Assembly: GCF_003994235.2 (NCBI RefSeq)
Contig: NZ_RYFG02000009.1
Span: 124,266 to 188,265, forward strand
Length of the DNA stretch: 64,000 bases
Reading direction: 5' to 3'
Origin: Candidatus Methylobacter oryzae
GTDB lineage: Bacteria > Pseudomonadota > Gammaproteobacteria > Methylococcales > Methylomonadaceae
Shown here: piece by piece, positions 26,042 to 39,268 of the stretch
How the letters are laid out: every line of letters begins with the position of its first letter
Numbering within the stretch: the first letter of the stretch is position 1
Made by a program: the position numbers and the translations under genes
The notes under the pieces: model-generated
Database searches by the model: none
What the model saw: the letters and a program-made list of their open reading frames with translations, nothing else
What the model was told of the DNA's origin: nothing

Positions 26042-27438
26042 GCATCGATAGGTCAGAGAAAATAACGGATCTTGTTGACTTCAATCCCAAGAGATTAATT
26101 CAGAAAGGGCATATTGCACCTTTTGTTGACATGGCTGCATTGTCAGTTGATAGTCGGGACATCAGTGTAATTGATGAAAGACAGTTTAATGGTGGCGGGG
26201 CAAAATTTAAAAATGGTGACACATTATTTGCTCGTATTACCCCTTGTTTAGAAAACGGTAAAACTGCAAAAATATCAGGTTTATCAGATAAAGCTATCGC
26301 ACATGGATCAACTGAATTTATTGTGATGGCAGCAAAAGACCCAATTTACGATGAAGATTATGTCTATTACTTAGCCAGATTACCCGAGTTTCGTTCTTAT
26401 GCTCAGGCGCGGATGGAAGGCACATCAGGTAGGCAACGTGTATCATGGCAATCACTTGCTGAGTTTAAGTTTGATTTTCCGCCTAAAGAAACTCGTAGGC
26501 AGATAGGCGCTTTTCTAAAATCTATAGACGACAAAATCGCCCTCAACACCCAAACCAACCAAACCCTGGAAGCCATTGCCCAAGCGATCTTTAAAAGCTG
26601 GTTTGTCGATTTTGAGCCGGTCAAAGCCAAAATGGCGGTGTTGGAAGCGGGCGGCGCGGCTGTCGATGCCGAACGCGCCGCGATGTCTGCGATTTCCGGT
26701 AAAGACGAAGCCGCGCTAAGCCAACTGCAAACCGAACAACCTGACGCCTACGCCGAACTCGCCCAAACCGCCGGCTTATTCCCCGCCGAGATGCAGGATT
26801 CGGAATTGGGCGAGATACCGGAGGGCTGGGAAGCCAAAGCTTTGGGGTACTTTTTGGAGATAAAACGTGGCGGATCACCTCGGCCTATTCAAGACTTTAT
26901 GGTGCCTACAGGTTATCCATGGGTAAAAATTGCAGATGCGACTGCTGACAAAAGTCCTTTTTTATTTGAAACCAAAGAGTTTATAAAAGAGAAAGGATTG
27001 AAAAAAACGGTTTACCTTAAAAAAGGAGCGCTAATTCTTACAAATAGTGCAACTCCAGGATTACCTAAATTTCTTGAACTAGATGCTTGTATACATGATG
27101 GTTGGCTTTATTTCCCTGAAAAGAGAGTTTTTTCAGACGCGTACTTATATTTTTTATTTTTAAAGATTAGGGGGGAATTGATTGCTCAAGGAAATGGAAG
27201 TGTTTTCACGAATTTAAAAACAGATATTCTACGAAATCAGATAGTTTTAGTTCCTAGCCTTAAAGTTATTGAGACATTTACAAAATCAGTGGCCAGCATT
27301 CTTGAGAATATGAAATCAAATTGTATTGACTCCCGTATTTTATCTAACTTGCGAGACACTCTCCTTCCCAAACTCCTATCCGGCGAACTAACCCTACCCC
27401 AAGCCGAAAATGTATCATCCGAACCCAACCATGATTAA
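26038..27438 (+). CDS. hsdS: Type I restriction-modification specificity subunit
   Basis: DNA target recognition subunit, 466 residues. It has two target recognition domains (about 5-165 and 270-420), each followed by a conserved helical spacer (IGAFLKSIDDKIALNTQTNQTLEAIAQAIFKSWFVDFEPVKAKM; RILSNLRDTLLPKLLSGEL). TRD1 starts with the frequent DLVDFNPKR motif. Both TRD stretches are visibly richer in A and T than the spacer, as expected where TRDs are swapped between strains. ATG 26038 follows a strong GAGAGGGGGGG site. Its end overlaps the next start (ATGATTAA). Confidence 0.93.
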   Translation: MSIDRSEKITDLVDFNPKRLIQKGHIAPFVDMAALSVDSRDISVIDERQFNGGGAKFKNGDTLFARITPCLENGKTAKISGLSDKAIAHGSTEFIVMAAKDPIYDEDYVYYLARLPEFRSYAQARMEGTSGRQRVSWQSLAEFKFDFPPKETRRQIGAFLKSIDDKIALNTQTNQTLEAIAQAIFKSWFVDFEPVKAKMAVLEAGGAAVDAERAAMSAISGKDEAALSQLQTEQPDAYAELAQTAGLFPAEMQDSELGEIPEGWEAKALGYFLEIKRGGSPRPIQDFMVPTGYPWVKIADATADKSPFLFETKEFIKEKGLKKTVYLKKGALILTNSATPGLPKFLELDACIHDGWLYFPEKRVFSDAYLYFLFLKIRGELIAQGNGSVFTNLKTDILRNQIVLVPSLKVIETFTKSVASILENMKSNCIDSRILSNLRDTLLPKLLSGELTLPQAENVSSEPNHD

Positions 27439-27978
27439 TACGCTGGAAGACATTGCCGCACTGTCCGAATCTGTCGATCTGGAATGCAAGCTGGCAGCGG
27501 GGCAGGACGGCAACGGGGCGAAAGCGATTGCCGCAACCGTACGCTGCACCAGATGTTTTTGATGCTGGGTTTGGGCGAGCGCGCGGGTTCGGGGTTGCCG
27601 AAAGTACGGGCGGCTTGGGAGAATGCCGGTTTTAAGGTCGATATAACCGATACCTTCGAACCTTACGACCAGACGCTGTTACGGATTGAGCGAGCAGGCC
27701 CAGCCAAAACTACCCAGAAAAAAACTACCCAGAAAAAAACTGCCCAGAAAAAGACTACCCAGAAAACTATCGCTAGGCAGCAGGCGATTCTGGAAGTAAT
27801 ACAAAACAATCCTCATGCGTCCAGGGTAGAGATTGCCGACGCGTTGGGAGACCTTACCGCCGATGGCGTGAAATACCATTTGCAGCGCTTGCAGCAGGTC
27901 GGCGTGATAGTGCGGGTCGGCGCTGACAAGGGCGGCTATTGGCAAGTCTTAAACGTTACAGGACAGACCGATGAGTAA
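27431..27978 (+). pseudogene. Relic of a second AlbA_2/Schlafen-type regulator with KTTQK repeat
   Basis: ATG 27431, overlapping the hsdS stop, opens MINTLEDIAALSESVDLECKLAAGQDG, the start of an AlbA_2 domain. After about 35 codons the sequence jumps, in another frame, to the C-terminal part of the family (NRTLHQMFLMLGLGERAGSGLPKV), then a four-fold KTTQK-type repeat and a winged helix (ILEVIQNNPHASRVEIADALG). Most of the middle, some 300 residues, is deleted and the frame is shifted. The 3' part alone is open from 27484 and could still be translated as a DNA-binding fragment. Confidence 0.8.
27706..27765 (+). repeat. Four 15-bp tandem repeats (AAAACTACCCAGAAA)
   Basis: Two exact and two near-exact copies inside the relic regulator, coding KTTQK or KTAQK. 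They hold the same place, ahead of the winged helix, as the GGSI repeat in the intact regulator. Confidence 0.92.
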
Positions 27979-28131
27979 AACGAGGTAGTGCGGATTTCAT
28001 GCGATACCCCCCATGAGAGCCCACAAGATACCCCCCAAGTTGTTAAGCTTTTGATTAACGCCAAAGCAAATTACAGCCATATCGGCTAATGCGCTGCTAT
28101 GCAGAGAATTAAACAAAACGGAATAAAAACA

Positions 28132-31281
<3,150 letters not shown>

Positions 31282-31336
31282 GCTCTTATCTAAAGCCTGA
31301 ATGATTGGTTTCGCGGACAAATTGCCGTTTCCAGGT

Positions 31337-32779
<1,443 letters not shown>

Positions 32780-32825
32780 CTAATTAAGCGGCATCAATAA
32801 TGGCAGGCGGCAATGATCTTAACGA

Positions 32826-33022
32826 TAGAACACGGGTTGACACGGATTTTTACGGTGTTCATTTCTTAATTTATCTCGCTAAAGTTTTCCGGTATTTTGG
32901 AGTGCAAGCTCTGCTTGCAAAGCAGGCAGAGCCTGCACTCCGGTTTTGAACGAGGATTGGAAGCTGATATTCAGGTACTTATCCGTGGCATCCGTGTTCT
33001 CTTTTAGCCGCCTATCCGTGTA
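32826..33022. repeat. Dispersed palindrome family A, copy 2 (split by family B)
   Basis: Left arm TAGAACACGGGTTGACACGG, right arm ATCCGTGGCATCCGTGTTCT plus a further CCTATCCGTGTAC. The arms are 130 bases apart because a family B palindrome and other sequence lie inside. Confidence 0.7.
32899..32942. repeat. Dispersed palindrome family B, copy 1
   Basis: GGAGTGCAAGCTCTGCTTGC pairs with GCAGGCAGAGCCTGCACTCC around AAA. Related copies lie at 53765-53809 and 57167-57249. Confidence 0.88.
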
Positions 33023-33388
33023 CCTTAACGAATTAGCGCGCTTATAAAATACCAGCCTATCGCAAGCAATGCATCCTGTTCTCGACATCAGCCGGATAAA
33101 TGGCAGCGCTGCTCATTAAAAATTATAGCGATTTTTTATGCTCGAGATGATGCGTGAATTCGGGCGAACAATCGCGGTAGGCAATTGAAAATATACAAAA
33201 CACGGATTTGGCAATGTTAGTTTTTGAATTAGCTTGGTCGTTAATTTTCTATATTTTTCAACTACATGCTTGGCTTTTATTACTATCTAAGCACAAGCTT
33301 TAAGTATAAGATTAGCGTTGAAACTAGGAATTTCGGCTTTTTCGAGCCCCGGCACACAAATAAAGACAAGGTTAAAGTTAATCCGCTT

Positions 33389-35008
33389 ATGGCAGTAGAC
33401 CTCTCTTCGAAAAAAGTATTGATCATCGAAGATCAAGCGCCTATGCGCGATGCTATCAAGCAGATAGTGGGTTCATTGGGAGCGCGGTTTATTGTTACTG
33501 AAGAATCCGGCAGCAATGCGATAGTCGCGATGCGAAATCACAAATTCGATATTGTGCTTTGCGATTACAACCTGCTTGGCGAGAAAACCGGGCAGCAAGT
33601 TCTGGAAGAGGCCCGCTACCTTAAATTATTGCCGCTCAGCTCCATCTTTATCATGGCTACAGGCGAACATCGCCTGGAATTAGTGTTGAGCGCTGTCGAC
33701 AATAAACCCGACGAATATTTAATTAAACCTTTTAGCGCAAAACAATTATCAAGCCGTATTGAAAAATGCCAAGTCCGCAAAGATTACTTGGCCTGCGTTG
33801 AAAACGAGATAGATAAAGGCAACCTTTATCAAGCCATTCATCAGTGCGAAAAATTGCTTCGGCAAGACGACAAGAAAATGCACATGCAACTGTTGAAAAT
33901 GCAGGCGGAATTGTTGGTTAAAGTCGGCGATCTTAATAAGGCCGAGCAAATTTACCTCGACGTTAAACAGCAAAGAGAATTTCCCTGGGCTAAATTGGGG
34001 CTAGGAGTGGTCGCTTTTCATCGTGGCGATTATGTTCGGGCGATTAAAATTCTTGATGAGGTTATCGAGCAGCATCCGATGATGTTGGAGGCTTATGACT
34101 TGCTGGCAAAATCCTATGAATTGATCGGCGACGATGAGCAGGCTTTATCGTCGGTTAATTCGGCGGTTGAATTGTCGCCCAGGTCTATTTTGCGACAAAA
34201 AAAATTGGCTGTGCTGGCCGACAAAACCGACAATCTGTTTATCGCCAAAAAAGCCTATATGGCCACTATTAAACTGGGTAAAAACTCCATACACAAATCG
34301 CCGACCGATTACTCCGGTTTGGCCAATATTTATTTAAAAACCGATTTCAGCGACAAAGCGCTGCAAGTGGTGCGCGAGCTAAATCAACAATTTCATAATG
34401 ATCCTGAAGCAATGATCAGGTCTGCCTTGTTGGAAGCCGATATTTATCAAACCAAAGGCCATATGGAGTTGGCCCTGCAAGCCCAGGAAAAAGCTTTTAA
34501 ATTAAATAAGCAATTCAATAAGCAGCTATCCAGGGAGCTGCGCATGGAAATGGTAAGAGAGTGTTACTTGAGCGGCGATACGGAAACCAGCAATGAGATG
34601 CTTAACGATTTAGTCACCGCTAATATCGATGACAAGCTTTTTATCAAAGATTTGTTAACAATGTGCGGCGATTTTGTCGGTGACAATCATGCGGAAATAT
34701 TGGTCCAGAAAGTAAAAAGAGACCTCGTCAACATCAACAATAAAGGCGTTAGCCTGTTCCAGGAAGGCAACATCCGGAAAGCTATTGCGTTGTTCGAAAA
34801 AGCGTTAACGTTAATGCCGGATAATCACACGATTATTTTGAATTTGGTAAAAACGTTGATATATGAAATGAAAACATCCAAGCCCGACCAGGAAAAAGTC
34901 ATGCATGCTCAATCCTATATCAACAAAGCCATTCAATTAGGCATCCCGCACAATAAAGTCAGTGTAATCCAGACAGAGCTGGACGCTATTCTCTCTACAA
35001 TCAACTAA
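33389..35008 (+). CDS. Response regulator with TPR-like repeat output region
   Basis: 539 residues. Receiver domain (1-125) with the acidic pair in VLIIEDQAPMRD, phospho-acceptor Asp59 in VLCDYNL, and Lys in EYLIKPF. The rest is helical tetratricopeptide-like sequence (for example AEQIYLDVKQQREFPWAKLGLG; IEQHPMMLEAYDLLAKSYELIGDDEQALSSVNSAVEL; ALFEKALTLMPDNHTIILNL), a protein-binding scaffold instead of a DNA-binding output. ATG 33389 is just ahead of the receiver; an upstream ATG-like frame from 33266 is not conserved in kind. The kinase gene follows 12 bases later, so the two form a pair. Confidence 0.9.
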   Translation: MAVDLSSKKVLIIEDQAPMRDAIKQIVGSLGARFIVTEESGSNAIVAMRNHKFDIVLCDYNLLGEKTGQQVLEEARYLKLLPLSSIFIMATGEHRLELVLSAVDNKPDEYLIKPFSAKQLSSRIEKCQVRKDYLACVENEIDKGNLYQAIHQCEKLLRQDDKKMHMQLLKMQAELLVKVGDLNKAEQIYLDVKQQREFPWAKLGLGVVAFHRGDYVRAIKILDEVIEQHPMMLEAYDLLAKSYELIGDDEQALSSVNSAVELSPRSILRQKKLAVLADKTDNLFIAKKAYMATIKLGKNSIHKSPTDYSGLANIYLKTDFSDKALQVVRELNQQFHNDPEAMIRSALLEADIYQTKGHMELALQAQEKAFKLNKQFNKQLSRELRMEMVRECYLSGDTETSNEMLNDLVTANIDDKLFIKDLLTMCGDFVGDNHAEILVQKVKRDLVNINNKGVSLFQEGNIRKAIALFEKALTLMPDNHTIILNLVKTLIYEMKTSKPDQEKVMHAQSYINKAIQLGIPHNKVSVIQTELDAILSTIN

Positions 35009-35020
35009 TACATCGTCAAA

Positions 35021-35710
35021 ATGTCTAATACTCCTATGCAGCCTATCGATTTTTCCGCGCTTCTGGCGTCCTCAGTGCATGACCTGAAGAACTCATTGCA
35101 TGCCCTTAGGGAGCTTATTTGCCAGCTTGAGAGTTTCTTTCCGGAGCAAAAGCCTGACGAATTAAAACAGTTAAATTTTGAAGCGAACCGGATGAACAAC
35201 AATCTCATGCAGTTGCTGACGCTTTATAAAATAGGTTTATCGCAATGTACTCCAACCATAGACGAGAATTACGCCGTTGACATATTGGAAGATATTGTCG
35301 ACCAGCATTCCACATTACTGTCTTTAGGCAATGTTGAACTCATTACCGAATGCGATAGCGATTTGATGTGCTATTGCGACAGCGCGATGATCAGCAATGC
35401 GCTTTGTACGATAGTCAATAATGCGCATCGCTATTGCCAAAGCAAAGTCCTGATTTCCGCGTCCCAGGAACAGGATTATGTAGTTTTCAGCATTGAAGAC
35501 GATGGCGCGGGTTATCCGGAAAGCCTGATGTCGTCCGATGGGCAACAACAACTTCCTCAGGTTGATCTGGGGACCGGCAATACAGGCTTGGGATTGTTTT
35601 TTACCAGAACCATTGCGCGACTTCATGCGAATGCCGGCAAGCAAGGTTTTATTGAAACCGATAATAACAGCCGGCTTGGCGGCGCCAGGTTTAGGCTTTA
35701 CTTGCCGTAA
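35021..35710 (+). CDS. Soluble sensor histidine kinase
   Basis: 229 residues, no membrane segment and no separate sensor domain. A dimerisation helix with His20 in SSVHDLKNSLHAL, then the HATPase domain: N box ISNALCTIVNNAHRY, G1 EDDGAGYPES, and G2 TGNTGLGLFFTRTIARLH. It is the likely partner of the TPR response regulator directly upstream. Input must come from a partner protein, perhaps through the TPR scaffold. Confidence 0.88.
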   Translation: MSNTPMQPIDFSALLASSVHDLKNSLHALRELICQLESFFPEQKPDELKQLNFEANRMNNNLMQLLTLYKIGLSQCTPTIDENYAVDILEDIVDQHSTLLSLGNVELITECDSDLMCYCDSAMISNALCTIVNNAHRYCQSKVLISASQEQDYVVFSIEDDGAGYPESLMSSDGQQQLPQVDLGTGNTGLGLFFTRTIARLHANAGKQGFIETDNNSRLGGARFRLYLP

Positions 35711-35869
35711 AAACCGAAGTCGATAAATATAAGTTAAAAGCCAGTAATTTACGCCGAACGTCCGGGGTCGAAAGCAATATCCGCAGTTGACTAATCCTAC
35801 GAATCGGTAAAATATCCGGCATGACTATCCTTTCAGGAGCCAACATGAACCGTATTAAGATTGCAAACA

Positions 35870-36406
35870 ATGGCCGATTCGCGCGCTCGATCCAAACCGG
35901 CTGTTAGCGGCCGGATCGGCTTTGCTTTGGGTAAATGTTCAATGGGGGCGATTTTGCTTGCTCTCAGCAAAAAGGGCGTTTGTGCGATTTTACTGGGCGA
36001 TAACCCTGAGGCGCTGATCCTCGATTTACAAGACCGCTTTCCGCAAACTGAATTAATAATTGATGATAGCGAGTGCGAACAATGGCTCGCTCAAGTCGTC
36101 AGTTTTGTCGAAGCTCCGGTGCTGGAGCTTGATTTACCGTTGGATATTCGCGGTACCGAATTTCAGCGCAAGGTATGGCAGGCTCTGAGGCAAATTCCGA
36201 TCGGCCAAACCGCGAGTTACACCGACATTGCGCAACGCATCGGAGCGCCTAAAGCAGTGCGGGCCGTAGCAAGCGCCTGTGCGGCCAATAGTTTGGCGGT
36301 GGCGATTCCTTGTCATCGCGTGGTGCGATTGAACGGCAATTTATCGGGTTACCGTTGGGGCATTGAACGCAAGGCCGAATTGCTGCGGCGGGAAAGCAAA
36401 GTATGA
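35870..36406 (+). CDS. ogt: Methylated-DNA--protein-cysteine methyltransferase
   Basis: Suicide repair enzyme that takes the methyl group from O6-methylguanine. 178 residues from ATG 35870: an N-terminal ribonuclease-like domain (FALGKCSMGAILLALSKKGVCAI) as in Ada/Ogt, then the catalytic domain with IPCHRVV (acceptor Cys148) and the helix-turn-helix VRAVASACAANS. No ribosome site precedes this ATG; the good AGGAG at 35836-35840 belongs to a 20-codon overlapping frame at 35845. Overlaps the next gene by four bases (ATGA), making an alkylation repair pair. Could equally be named after the Ada C-terminal half. Confidence 0.9.
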   Translation: MADSRARSKPAVSGRIGFALGKCSMGAILLALSKKGVCAILLGDNPEALILDLQDRFPQTELIIDDSECEQWLAQVVSFVEAPVLELDLPLDIRGTEFQRKVWQALRQIPIGQTASYTDIAQRIGAPKAVRAVASACAANSLAVAIPCHRVVRLNGNLSGYRWGIERKAELLRRESKV

Positions 36407-37299
36407 ATACAGTCAATTGTTCGTTACCGTTGCCGGATGATTTCCGTCCCGACGATATGTTGAAGTTTCATCAGCGCGATGTATTGGCGGTTGCCGAACG
36501 TGTAGATGCCGGTAGCTTGAGCAAAGGCATACTTTGGAACGGTTCACCGGCTTGTTTGAGCATACGTTTTGAAACGTCCTGCGCTCAGGTGGAATTGGCG
36601 ATTAACGGCATAGCGGTTGCCGGCGATGCCGAAACATTGCGTAAGTTGGGGCAACGCATGCTGGGTTTGGATCAGTCGATAGAGGAATTCGAACAGCGTT
36701 ATCGCGATCATCCGCAGTTGGGCATCTTAATCGCCGGCCAGTCCGGTTTGCGGGTGCCGGTCACGGCGTCGATTTTCGAAGCGTTGAGCTGGGCAATTAT
36801 CTGCCAGCAAATCAGCGTCAGGGCCGCGGTAGCGATACGGCGCAAATTGATTCAATTGGCGGCGTTGCGCTATTCAGGCGGTTTATATTGTTATCCGGAC
36901 GCACGGCATGTGGCTGATTTTAGCGAAAGCGATTTGCGCCAAGCCGGATTTTCACAAAGCAAGGCTCGATGCTTGCTGGCGGTGAGCCGGATGATCGCCG
37001 CCGGCGATTTGGAGCTGGAATATAGCGTCGATGAATTGCCGGTTGACCGGGTATGCGAACAGCTACTGCGTATACGCGGCATCGGCCCTTGGACTGTCAA
37101 TTATGCGTTGTTGCGCGGTTTCGGCTGGCTGGACGGATCGCTGCACGGCGATATTGCCGTGCGGCGCGGTTTGCAAAAGCTGCTGGCCATTGCCGAACCG
37201 GTCGGCGAGCAGCAAGCCCGGCAATGGTTGGCCCCATTTTCGCCGTGGCGAGCGCTGGTCGCCGTGCATCTTTGGACGTTCTTGGCCGCCTTGGCTTGA
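36403..37299 (+). CDS. AlkA-type DNA-3-methyladenine glycosylase
   Basis: 298 residues, helix-hairpin-helix/GPD family base-excision glycosylase that removes alkylated bases. The HhH motif is LLRIRGIGPWTVNYALLRG and the catalytic Asp250 is in HGDIAVRRG. The front domain (ACLSIRFETSCAQVELAING) is the AlkA N-terminal fold; an Ada regulatory part is absent. Translation is coupled to the upstream methyltransferase gene. Confidence 0.9.
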   Translation: MNTVNCSLPLPDDFRPDDMLKFHQRDVLAVAERVDAGSLSKGILWNGSPACLSIRFETSCAQVELAINGIAVAGDAETLRKLGQRMLGLDQSIEEFEQRYRDHPQLGILIAGQSGLRVPVTASIFEALSWAIICQQISVRAAVAIRRKLIQLAALRYSGGLYCYPDARHVADFSESDLRQAGFSQSKARCLLAVSRMIAAGDLELEYSVDELPVDRVCEQLLRIRGIGPWTVNYALLRGFGWLDGSLHGDIAVRRGLQKLLAIAEPVGEQQARQWLAPFSPWRALVAVHLWTFLAALA

Positions 37300-37317
37300 A
37301 GCCGTCGATGCCATTGA

Positions 37318-38382
37318 CTAAATCCATTTCTTTTTCTTAAAAAACCTGAGCAAAAATACCGATACGCCGATAAACACGCCCCATAACGCCGGGTAGCCCC
37401 ATTTCCATTGCAGTTCCGGCATGTACGCGAAATTCATGCCGTAGACGCCGGCGATAAACGTTAACGGGATAAAGATCGACGCAAACACGGTCAGGATTTT
37501 CATCGTTTCGTTCATTTTGTTGCTGACGCTGGACAAATAAATGTCCAGCATGCCGGCGATCAAATCCCGGTAGGATTCCATCGCTTCACTGACGCGGATG
37601 ACGTGGTCGTAAATATCGCGGAAGTAGCGCTTGGTTTTTTCATTCAGCAGCGGCGATTCGCTACGTTGAACGGCGGCCAACAGTTCCCGCAACGGCGATA
37701 CGCTGCGGCGCAGGAAAATCAGTTCGCGTTTGATTTTCTGGATAGTGTTCAGGGTTTGCGCCGACGGATTGTTCAGCAACTCATCTTCAACACTTTCAAT
37801 CAACTCGTCGAAAGTATCCTGCAACGAGAAATACTCGTCGACGATGGTATCCATGATGATATAGGTCAGGTAATCGGCGCCGAGATTCCTGAGATGGCTT
37901 TTATCGTTGTTTAATCGGCTGAAGATCGGGTCGAATAGCGCATCCGGTTTTTCCTTGAACGTAAAAACGAATTTATCCAACAGCAATAGACTGACTTGTT
38001 CATACTCGATATTGAATTCATCTGCGGCCAGCGAAATCGCTTTGATGACGATATATAAGTAATCGTCAAACTCCTCGAATTTCGGGCGCTGATGGGTGTT
38101 AAGAATGTCTTCCAGCACCAGTGCATGAATATCGAAATGTTGTCCGATCGCATCGATAATCGACACGTCTTTCAGGCCGTCGATAATCACCCAGGTAACT
38201 GTATCGGTGGTTTGGTAGGGCGGAAGTTCCTCAATGTTCTTGATCGTGCGCCTGGTCAGCGTCGATTTGTTGTAATCGATGACGGTGATTTTATGTTCGT
38301 GTTTATGCACCTCGCCGACATGCACCAGCGAGCCGGGCGGAAGCCCCGATTTTTCGGAAGCGGAACTTAGCGATTCAGACAT
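37318..38382 (-). CDS. corA: CorA magnesium/cobalt transporter
   Basis: Pentameric inner-membrane Mg2+ channel, 354 residues. A cytosolic domain (1-285) with long stalk helix leads into two C-terminal membrane helices; the selectivity motif YGMNF lies at about 314-318, followed by the second helix and a Lys-rich end (FFKKKKWI). Typical family sequences VWVDI-like VTWVIIDGL and HPLALEDI-like HALVLEDIL are visible. It is a single gene, convergent with the glycosylase. Confidence 0.94.
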   Translation of the reverse strand: MSESLSSASEKSGLPPGSLVHVGEVHKHEHKITVIDYNKSTLTRRTIKNIEELPPYQTTDTVTWVIIDGLKDVSIIDAIGQHFDIHALVLEDILNTHQRPKFEEFDDYLYIVIKAISLAADEFNIEYEQVSLLLLDKFVFTFKEKPDALFDPIFSRLNNDKSHLRNLGADYLTYIIMDTIVDEYFSLQDTFDELIESVEDELLNNPSAQTLNTIQKIKRELIFLRRSVSPLRELLAAVQRSESPLLNEKTKRYFRDIYDHVIRVSEAMESYRDLIAGMLDIYLSSVSNKMNETMKILTVFASIFIPLTFIAGVYGMNFAYMPELQWKWGYPALWGVFIGVSVFLLRFFKKKKWI

Positions 38383-38437
38383 GGTTTATCCTTGGTTAAG
38401 AAAAGGGGCATACGGGGGGCAGATGCTTAGCAAACCC

Positions 38438-38574
38438 GGTAACTATATAGAACACGGATGACACGGATAGGACGGATAAACACGGATTTAAAAGTGCAAA
38501 TAAACTAAGGTCGGACTAAAAAATCCGTGTAAATCCGTCCTATCCGTATCATCCGTGTTCTATTTTTAGTTACC
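38438..38574. repeat. Dispersed palindrome family A, copy 3 (best preserved)
   Basis: Outer GGTAACTA/TAGTTACC, then TAGAACACGGATGACACGGA and ATAGGACGGATAAACACGG mirrored by CCGTGTAAATCCGTCCTAT and CCGTATCATCCGTGTTCTA. A third, decayed arm lies at 38596-38620. The palindrome is about 137 bases and fills most of the 373-bp gap between corA and the protease family gene. Confidence 0.88.
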
Positions 38575-38755
38575 AAATTAGCTTATATCGATCCAAATCA
38601 GCGTCATCTGCGTTCTATTATTCAAGTTAATTGTTGAAAGGTTATAAATATTTTTATCCCCTTGCCGGATTCAAGGATAATGGCGGACATTTTACAGGTG
38701 TTCCGGCAGTTTAGTCGGCATCGAAGTATAAATTTGGGATTAAGGCGTTACGCTG

Positions 38756-39268
38756 ATGATACACAAACCAATATTGGGCTGGCGCGAATGGGTGGCTTTG
38801 CCGGAGCTCAAGCTGGCCGAGATTAAGGCAAAAATCGATACCGGGGCGAGGTCGTCGGCATTGCATGCGTTTGCTATCGATCCGTATCGAAAAGGCGGCC
38901 AGCGTTGGGTGATGTTTGCGATTCATCCGTTGCAGAAAAATTGCGATGTGGTGGTCGAATGTCATGCACAAGTTAAAGACCGTAGGCTGGTTATGGATTC
39001 CGGCGGACACAAACAGCGCCGTTATGTGATAGAAACGCAGATCGTTCTGGGGCAGTCGGTCATCACGGCCGAAATGACGCTGACCAATCGGGACAGTATG
39101 AGTTTTCGTATGTTGTTGGGACGCACGGCGATGGATAAACAGTTCATTATCAATCCGGGTGCGTCGTATTTACAGGGGCGGCCTAACGCGGTTCAATACC
39201 GGCATTTGCCGATGCAGGACACTCCAGGCGATTTAACAATGGTTGACGATATTTTTCAGAGTGTATGA
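38756..39268 (+). CDS. Retropepsin-like 'ATP-dependent zinc protease' family protein (PF05618)
   Basis: 170 residues. The signature near the start, LGWREWVALPEL then KIDTGARSSALHA, contains the DTGA catalytic-type aspartate motif of retropepsin-like folds. MLLGRTAMDKQFIINP near the end is the matching second motif. The historical family name implies a zinc protease, but these proteins have no ATPase domain and relatives act with RimK-type ligases or as periplasmic/cytosolic aspartic peptidases. No RimK gene adjoins it here. Overlaps radA by four bases. Confidence 0.85.
   Translation: MIHKPILGWREWVALPELKLAEIKAKIDTGARSSALHAFAIDPYRKGGQRWVMFAIHPLQKNCDVVVECHAQVKDRRLVMDSGGHKQRRYVIETQIVLGQSVITAEMTLTNRDSMSFRMLLGRTAMDKQFIINPGASYLQGRPNAVQYRHLPMQDTPGDLTMVDDIFQSV

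Noticed and set aside
25398-27765. Short tandem repeats considered as a CRISPR array
   Set aside because: Units are adjacent without spacers and lie inside coding frames.
28001-28037. GATACCCCCC present twice, about 24 bases apart, ahead of hsdR
   Set aside because: Too short to call a regulatory site or a repeat family; no palindrome or other copies seen.
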